Assembly: GCA_031256635.1 (NCBI GenBank)
Contig: JAIRQF010000122.1
Span: forward strand, 1 to 38,745
Source of the DNA: Treponema sp.
GTDB lineage: Bacteria > Spirochaetota > Spirochaetia > Treponematales > Breznakiellaceae
Length of the DNA stretch: 38,745 nucleotides
Direction of reading: 5' to 3'
In this document: piece by piece, positions 33,417 to 38,745 of the stretch
Position numbering within the stretch: position 1 is the stretch's first letter
Layout of the letters: every line of letters starts with the position of its first letter
Position numbers and translations under genes: made by a program
Notes under the pieces: model-generated
The model's input: only the letters and a program-made list of their open reading frames with translations
Databases searched by the model: none
What the model was told of the DNA's origin: nothing

Positions 33417-34559
33417 CTACCAAATTGAAAATGATTTTCCCAAAATACGAAGCAGCGCTTCTGTGAAAAAATAATCTCCGTAAATAATCGGGACTTCAGT
33501 ATCGTCGCTCTTACCGTGCCACGCGGCTGTTCCGCCTCCGATTATTCCGTCGTTATCAATATTCCAGTCTGCAAATTTTTTCTCGCAGGCGCGCAGAATC
33601 TTCAGCGCGCATCCTGTATAAAATGCTTTTTCGTTTTCACTGACATTCCCGGCGATTTCCAAAAGTCCGCATGCCGTAATCATCGCCGCTGTTGAATCGT
33701 ATTTTAAAGGCTGCGCGGGGGAGCGGAAGTCTACAACCGCAAACCAGTTGTTATACGCAAGATTGGATATCACATAATGGGCGGTATTCTTTGCTGTTAC
33801 AAGATATTTTTCATTGCCTGTATATTTAAAACTTAACGCGAATCCGTAAACTGCCCAGCTTTGCCCCCTGCTCCATGATGAGCCTGACGCGTAACCCTGT
33901 CCCGCCGGTATTTCAAGGCGCAGTCCTGTATCGGGAGATAGGATGACAATGTGGTTACAGCTTCCATCAGGCCGCGCGATTATATTCGCCGCGGTGTCCG
34001 CGTGGCATTGAGCGATTTGAGAATAACGCGGATCGTTTATTTCACCTGAAGCCCAGTAAAGAAGAGGCAGGTTCATAAGGGTGTCGATAATTATCCAGCC
34101 TGAGCGATCGTCTCCGTTCCACGCGCGGATAAATTTTCCCGCCGTATTGTAACGGCCTGCCAGAATGTTCGCCGAATGCAGCGCTCTGCGTCTTGAATCT
34201 GCGCTGCCTGTAAGTTTATAATTCGCGGCTGCCGTATGGAGCCACATGAAACCTACATCGTGATGCAGTCCTTCAAAACCGTAAAGCGCTTCATCAAGGC
34301 GTTTTTCAATCTCCTGCGCGGTTTTTTTTAATGTTTCATTTTCTGACGCATAATACATTTGCCACAATAGGCCCGCCCAAAAACCGTTTGTCCACCAGTT
34401 AATTCCGTCTCCGGTATCAAGATCGCTGTAATGTCCGTTTTTGGAAATATACGGAATTGTATTTCCAAGACGGGCGCATTGTGCTTTTATTTTATCATTA
34501 AGTTTTTCATATGTCTCTTGCGCCCATTTAAGGTCTTCATTCTCCAGTTGATAATCCAT
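33417..34559 (-). CDS. GH88 unsaturated glucuronyl hydrolase
   Basis: The 380-aa cytosolic enzyme removes 4,5-unsaturated glucuronic acid from lyase products by hydrating the double bond. Conserved elements are GINWWTNGFWAGLLWQMYY, HHDVGFMW with Asp101, and GWIIIDTLMNLPLLYWAS with Asp159, the counterparts of the two catalytic Asp of Bacillus UGL. Then SSWSRGQSWAVYGFAL and DSTAAMITACGLLEIA follow as in the family. No signal peptide. AGAGG precedes the ATG, and the start lies within the last 23 bases of the GH2 gene, so the two are coupled. Confidence 0.92.
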   Translation of the reverse strand: MDYQLENEDLKWAQETYEKLNDKIKAQCARLGNTIPYISKNGHYSDLDTGDGINWWTNGFWAGLLWQMYYASENETLKKTAQEIEKRLDEALYGFEGLHHDVGFMWLHTAAANYKLTGSADSRRRALHSANILAGRYNTAGKFIRAWNGDDRSGWIIIDTLMNLPLLYWASGEINDPRYSQIAQCHADTAANIIARPDGSCNHIVILSPDTGLRLEIPAGQGYASGSSWSRGQSWAVYGFALSFKYTGNEKYLVTAKNTAHYVISNLAYNNWFAVVDFRSPAQPLKYDSTAAMITACGLLEIAGNVSENEKAFYTGCALKILRACEKKFADWNIDNDGIIGGGTAAWHGKSDDTEVPIIYGDYFFTEALLRILGKSFSIW

Positions 34560-36345
34560 TTTTTACCTCTTTATAAAATTCCTGCATAACATAAAAAGCG
34601 GGTTTTCTTGTTACCCGATCTTCATCAATAAGTCCCTTGCGGTTAAATTTTTCCTGATAACGGTTGAGCCGTCTTGGACAGCGGAAGTCATAGAGTATCC
34701 ATGGAGTTGTGCCTGCTATAAAGGGACACTTTTTAAATGTTTCAATCTGCTGTTCATAAAGTTTTTTCTGTTTGTCTTCTGTCCAGAGATCGTCGGCGCT
34801 TCCCCTTTGTCCGAGCCGCGCATCTCCGCCGAACTCGCACACAAGCACAGGTTTTTCAGGATTTGAATTATTCAGGATTTTAGGCAGTTTATCAAAATCA
34901 GGATCATACCAGCCGTAATATTCATTTATACCAATCACATCAAGAAATTCTGAAAGGCGATCTTCAATCATTAATTTTTCATGATTGATAAGGCAGGCGG
35001 CTGATACAAGGCGGGAATCATCAAGCTCTTTCGCTTTTTTCGCAAGCTTTGACATGAACTCAAGCCTTGAATCGGTATCATCGTTCTCATTTCCGACTGA
35101 CCAGATTATTACGCTTGCGCGGTTTCGATCGCGCAGTATAAGCTCGCTAAGCTGATTCTCTGCGTCCTTGTAAGTGTTCTGATTGTCAAAAGCGACTGCC
35201 CAGTAAACCGGAACTTCTTTCCACAGAAGCACTCCCTCCTCGTCGGCGATACGCGCAAACCTTCCGTCATGCGGATAATGGGCCAGCCTGAAATAATTTC
35301 CGTTCATCTCTTTTAAGTCACGGATGGTTTTACGGATAATTTCTTCGTTTGTGGTTTTACCTAACGCGAAGTGATCCTCGTGAACGCAGATTCCGCGGAG
35401 AAATATTTTTTTTCCATTAAGAAAAATTTCTTCTCCCTTTGTTTTTATCTCCCTGAAACCGATTTTATCCGTTACAGAATCTGAGCCATATGATATTAAC
35501 ACATCATAAAGCCTTGGATTTCCGCAGCTCCACAGCTGCGGTTTTGCGGAAAATATTATCGATCCCTTTCCGTTTTGAATTTCTATTTCCTGTTTTATGC
35601 CAAGCTCTTTAATTTCCAGCAGCGCTTTTCCGCTGACAGGCGAGTTATCCGCGTTTACTACATCGACATCCGCCTGAATTGCGGAAAAAGTTCCGTCAGG
35701 ACACAGACGTACAAACCAATCCTTGATAAAAATTTTCGGAAGGCGCACAAGATACACATCCCTGTAAATACCGCCGTAATTAAACCAGTCGGTATTTTCC
35801 ATTGGTATACGTACGGGGCTTCTTCTCGCATCGGCGGTTATAACAATACGGTTATCTGTTTTTACTTCATCGCTGATATCAGCATTGAACGGGGTTGACG
35901 CGCCGTCATGCGTACCGATGAATTTTCCGTTTAAAAAAACTGATGTTCTGTACGCGGCTCCTTCAAAGCGGAGCAGCAACCGCTCGCCGTTCGTTTTTGG
36001 AAAATAGCGGAATGTCCTTGTATAAATACCGGAACCCTCAAAATAATGCAGTTCAGGTTTCTCAAGATTCCAGACCGCCGGAACTTTTATTCTGTCCCAG
36101 CTTTCCCAATCATAATCCAGCGGCATCTGCGCGCCTGATGAGTTATATTGGACCTCTTTGAACCAATGCGCTCTGCGGCAGGTATCGTAAAGATCTTCCG
36201 CGAAATTCCACTTGCCGTTCAGGGATTCTGTCGTCCGGCCTGTGATATTTATAAGTCCTGACGCTTCCAGCATGGTTTGCAAATATTCGCTTTCATAATC
36301 CTTGTTATGGATATCCGATTGATAACTGCCTGATTTTTCTTTCAT
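34537..36345 (-). CDS. GH2 beta-glucuronidase
   Basis: The 602-aa enzyme has the sugar-binding, immunoglobulin-like and barrel domains of GH2: FEGAAYRTSVFLNGKFIG, ENTDWFNYGGIYRDVYLV, then LRGICVHEDH, YFRLAHYP, acid/base Glu420 in WSVGNEND, INEYYGWY and nucleophile Glu504 in LVCEFGGDA. Near the end, EKFNRKGL holds Asn568-x-Lys570, the motif that binds the uronic carboxylate in beta-glucuronidases and is lacking in beta-galactosidases. Length is close to E. coli UidA (603). No signal peptide, so it acts in the cytosol. AAGGAG marks the start. It is first of a two-gene unit with GH88. Confidence 0.9.
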   Translation of the reverse strand: MKEKSGSYQSDIHNKDYESEYLQTMLEASGLINITGRTTESLNGKWNFAEDLYDTCRRAHWFKEVQYNSSGAQMPLDYDWESWDRIKVPAVWNLEKPELHYFEGSGIYTRTFRYFPKTNGERLLLRFEGAAYRTSVFLNGKFIGTHDGASTPFNADISDEVKTDNRIVITADARRSPVRIPMENTDWFNYGGIYRDVYLVRLPKIFIKDWFVRLCPDGTFSAIQADVDVVNADNSPVSGKALLEIKELGIKQEIEIQNGKGSIIFSAKPQLWSCGNPRLYDVLISYGSDSVTDKIGFREIKTKGEEIFLNGKKIFLRGICVHEDHFALGKTTNEEIIRKTIRDLKEMNGNYFRLAHYPHDGRFARIADEEGVLLWKEVPVYWAVAFDNQNTYKDAENQLSELILRDRNRASVIIWSVGNENDDTDSRLEFMSKLAKKAKELDDSRLVSAACLINHEKLMIEDRLSEFLDVIGINEYYGWYDPDFDKLPKILNNSNPEKPVLVCEFGGDARLGQRGSADDLWTEDKQKKLYEQQIETFKKCPFIAGTTPWILYDFRCPRRLNRYQEKFNRKGLIDEDRVTRKPAFYVMQEFYKEVKNGLSTGE

Positions 36346-36573
36346 TTATTTCTCCTTGTCGTTTACAGGAAAATCTAATTAATAAAGATGTTTTTTATTT
36401 TATTCCCTGCGGCATTCTTTGTCCAATAAAATTAAATACAGAGAGAAATATTACAGCTTTTTTATATTTTTTTACATGATACTAAACATAAAAAAATCTA
36501 TATATAAAAAAAGTATATATATTTGATAAGTCTTTGTATTCTTTTTATTCCATTTTGAATTATTATATATGGT

Positions 36574-36602
36574 ACAATCCGGACGGGTTGTCATTTTTTT
36601 TT
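36574..36602 (+). terminator. Terminator-like hairpin in the leader of the second sugar transporter
   Basis: ACAATCC (36574-36580) pairs with GGGTTGT (36585-36591), one wobble, with a GGAC loop, followed two bases later by nine T (36594-36602). The next bases are the ribosome binding site of the binding-protein gene. It may be an attenuator; alternatively TACAAT (36573-36578) is a -10 box and the hairpin is coincidence. The rest of 36346-36618 is very AT-rich without a gene. Confidence 0.4.
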
Positions 36603-36618
36603 ACTTAGGAGGAAATTT

Positions 36619-37899
36619 ATGAGAACAAAAACCGTTTTATTCATGCTGATCCTTACTATGGTCTTTTCAGGCTCATTATTCGCAGCAGCAGCAAGTGATC
36701 AGGCGCCGGCAGGAACTACTACCTTAAGGTGGGCAATGTGGGATGCTGATCTTACTGTTTATTACAGACCGCTTATTAACGCATATCAGGCCAGAAATCC
36801 GAATATCAGGATTGAACTTGTAGATCTTGGAAGCGCTGATTATGGAACTGTTGTTGTCACTCAGCTTGCAGGCGGCGCGGATCTGGATATAATCACAGTC
36901 AAGGATATCCCGGGTTACGCAAATCTTGTAAGGCAAAACCGGCTTGAACCGCTTAATACATTCATCAGGGACGCAGGCATAAATACAGCTAATTACGGAG
37001 GGCTTGTTGAACAATTAACTGTTAACGGCGAAGTATATACACTGCCGTTCCGCAGTGATTTCTGGCTTATTTATTATAACAAGGACATTTTTGACAGAGC
37101 GGGCATCCCGTATCCGACAAATGATATGACGCTTGACCAGTATGACGCGTTAGCGCGCAGAGTTACATCCGGAAGCGGCGCCAATAAAATTTACGGCGCT
37201 CATTATCACGGCTGGCGCAGTACTACCCAGCTCTTCGGTATTCTTGATGGAAAAAATACCATCGTTGACGGCACATACGATTTTCTTACTCCTCATTATG
37301 AAAGAGTCATAAAACAGCAGGATGACGGAATTGTTATGTCGCTCGCCGAAATCAGAACATCAGGCACCCATTATTCAGGCGCGTTCTTTAACAGCCAGAT
37401 TGCCATGATGAATATGGGCACATGGTTTATTCCCACCCAGATTCAGCAAGTTCAAAGAGGCGAGGCGTCGTCAAGAAACTGGGGTGTTGTAAAATATCCT
37501 CATCCGGACGGAGTGACTCCCGGCACTACGCTTGGTACTATAACCGGCATTTCTGTTAACAGAAACTCCAGAAATAAGGCGGCGGCGCTCGCTTTTATGG
37601 CGTTTGTCGCAGGTCCCGAAGGAGCTTCGGTTCTCGCGAGAACAGGCACGATTCCCGCAATTATGAGCAATGAAGTTATCAATTCAATTTCTTCAATGCC
37701 TGGTTTCCCGGCAGACGCCAACAGCAAGGAAGCGCTGAATGTTTACAAGACATACCTTGAAATGCCGCTTCATGACAGAGCCGCTGATATTGAAACAGTT
37801 CTTAATGAAGCTCATGAAGCTATTATGCTGAAGAACATAAGTATTGCGGCAGGAATCAGCCAAATGAACACAAGGGTCAGAGCGATTTTGGGAAGATAA
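36619..37899 (+). CDS. Sugar ABC transporter substrate-binding protein
   Basis: The 426-aa protein has a cleavable signal peptide (MRTKTVLFMLILTMVFSGSLFAAA) without a lipobox and a family-1 binding fold: LRWAMWDADLTVYYRPLINAYQARNPNI, ADLDIITVKDI, YTLPFRSDFWLIYYNKDIFDRAGIPYP and the later ALAFMAFVAGPEG. It captures a mono- or oligosaccharide and hands it to the permease that follows. AGGAGG seven bases before the ATG gives a strong start. It is divergent from the GH2-GH88 pair across 273 bases, suggesting a related substrate, perhaps a glucuronic-acid-containing oligosaccharide (inference). Confidence 0.92.
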   Translation: MRTKTVLFMLILTMVFSGSLFAAAASDQAPAGTTTLRWAMWDADLTVYYRPLINAYQARNPNIRIELVDLGSADYGTVVVTQLAGGADLDIITVKDIPGYANLVRQNRLEPLNTFIRDAGINTANYGGLVEQLTVNGEVYTLPFRSDFWLIYYNKDIFDRAGIPYPTNDMTLDQYDALARRVTSGSGANKIYGAHYHGWRSTTQLFGILDGKNTIVDGTYDFLTPHYERVIKQQDDGIVMSLAEIRTSGTHYSGAFFNSQIAMMNMGTWFIPTQIQQVQRGEASSRNWGVVKYPHPDGVTPGTTLGTITGISVNRNSRNKAAALAFMAFVAGPEGASVLARTGTIPAIMSNEVINSISSMPGFPADANSKEALNVYKTYLEMPLHDRAADIETVLNEAHEAIMLKNISIAAGISQMNTRVRAILGR

Positions 37900-37921
37900 T
37901 TTTTCGGGAGTAAAGACGGCA

Positions 37922-38745
37922 ATGAAAAAAAGCACGAAAGAGTCCATTATAGCGTATAGTTTTATTGCACCTAACTTTATCGGTTTTGCCGTCTTTACCC
38001 TTGTACCTCTTGTTTTTGCCCTGTTTCTGTCTTTTTTAAGGTGGGACGGAGCGAATCCGATTCAATGGATCGGGCTGGAAAATTTTTCCCGCCTTTTCGG
38101 TGATGAACGTTTCTGGATTGCCTTTCGTAACACAATCATCTACACAGTCGGCGTTGTGCCTTTTACAATGATCTGCGCTCTTCTTCTTGCCATTTTATTA
38201 AATCAGAAAGTATTTGCGCGTAACTTTTTCAGGACGGTAGCGTTCTTTCCCTATGTCGCATCTCTTGTCGCCGTAGCCGCAGTATGGAATTTTCTTTTTA
38301 GTCCCACAAGAGGGCCTGTAAATAATTTTTTATCCTTCCTTCTGAGCATTCCGATTGAAAACCTTCCCAAGTGGTCTGCCGATCGTACATGGGCGCTTCC
38401 TACTGTTATCTTTTTCAGCATCTGGAAAAACATGGGATACTACATGATAATTTACCTCGCGGGCCTTCAGGGAATAAACCCTGACTATTATGAAGCCGCC
38501 AACATAGAAGGCGCAAGTAAATGGCAGAAGTTCCGGCACATTACTGTTCCCCAGCTTGCGCCTACTACATTTTTCATTCTGATGATTCTCATCATTTATT
38601 CATTCAAAGTTTATGATATTTTTATTAATATATTCGCGGGTCTTGACAATCAGCTAACAGATGCCACGCGGGTATTGGTATATCAGATTTATAATACCGC
38701 TTTCAGATCTCTTGAATTCGGCTACGCAAGCGCAATGGCGATGGT
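37922..38745 (+). CDS. Sugar ABC transporter permease, MalF/UgpA type (3' truncated by window)
   Basis: The frame is open from the ATG at 37922 to the window end, giving at least 274 residues. It begins MKKSTKESIIAYSFIAPNFI, the usual cytoplasmic start of CUT1-family permeases. LFLSFLRWDG and WIGLENFSRLF follow, then the EAA loop EAANIEGASKWQKFRHITVP (about residues 197-216). Five to six membrane helices are visible. The gene begins 22 bases after the binding-protein stop with GGGAG upstream, so both form one operon; a second permease should follow beyond the window. Confidence 0.92.
   Translation, partial: MKKSTKESIIAYSFIAPNFIGFAVFTLVPLVFALFLSFLRWDGANPIQWIGLENFSRLFGDERFWIAFRNTIIYTVGVVPFTMICALLLAILLNQKVFARNFFRTVAFFPYVASLVAVAAVWNFLFSPTRGPVNNFLSFLLSIPIENLPKWSADRTWALPTVIFFSIWKNMGYYMIIYLAGLQGINPDYYEAANIEGASKWQKFRHITVPQLAPTTFFILMILIIYSFKVYDIFINIFAGLDNQLTDATRVLVYQIYNTAFRSLEFGYASAMAM

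Overview
The window looks like chromosome from a host-associated, fermentative spirochaete, most likely a gut Treponema. The evidence is the many small lipoproteins with relaxed lipoboxes, an oxygen-sensitive pyruvate:ferredoxin oxidoreductase, LplA/LplB/LplC-type sugar ABC transporters and intracellular glycosidases. This is inference from gene content; no rRNA or other marker gene is present. The DNA is moderately AT-rich, and the stretch around 21.5-22.7 kb looks more AT-rich than its neighbours.

Layout. (1) 1-7.1 kb: the tail of a possible surface protein with a strong terminator, an Rpn-like PD-(D/E)XK protein, a lipoprotein, two tandem helix-hairpin-helix-like microproteins, then a tight three-gene unit (large pRiA4b ORF-3-like protein, HAD phosphatase, histone-deacetylase-fold amidohydrolase) and an ATC-hydrolase-family protein. 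(2) 7.2-14.2 kb: a complete phosphate operon pstS-pstC-pstA-pstB-phoU-phoB-phoR behind a clear array of 11-bp Pho-box-like repeats. (3) 14.2-17.6 kb: two FKBP-type prolyl isomerases, a 17-copy heptanucleotide repeat directly behind a good promoter, a lipoprotein and a YiiX-like papain-fold enzyme. (4) 17.7-21.5 kb: nifJ. (5) 21.5-22.8 kb: an XRE regulator divergent from a small lipoprotein with an operator-like repeat array between them, then three consecutive hairpins. (6) 22.8-38.7 kb: a carbohydrate locus with an LplBC-type permease pair and lipoprotein binding protein, GH105, GH42, an FGGY kinase, araA, araD, GH88, GH2, and the start of a second sugar ABC transporter.

How it works together. 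The sugar locus reads as an import-then-digest pathway. Two ABC importers bring in oligosaccharides. Four glycosidases without signal peptides (two unsaturated-uronyl hydrolases, a GH42 beta-galactosidase or arabinopyranosidase, and a GH2 enzyme with a beta-glucuronidase signature) cut them in the cytoplasm. Kinase, AraA and AraD move L-arabinose to xylulose-5-phosphate, and NifJ would oxidise the resulting pyruvate. The enzyme set suits pectic rhamnogalacturonan side chains or type II arabinogalactan. The pst-pho operon carries its own two-component system, so it is probably autoregulated.

The least expected signal is promoter placement. Several genes without a Shine-Dalgarno sequence have a good -10 box only 5-7 bases before the ATG (FKBP lipoprotein, GH105, GH42, the LplB-type permease, perhaps the pRiA4b-like gene, and the frame holding the heptamer repeat). 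This suggests leaderless mRNAs. At 27.44 kb the two divergent sites are symmetric around a 15-bp palindrome. No tRNA, rRNA, CRISPR array, insertion sequence or origin was recognised.
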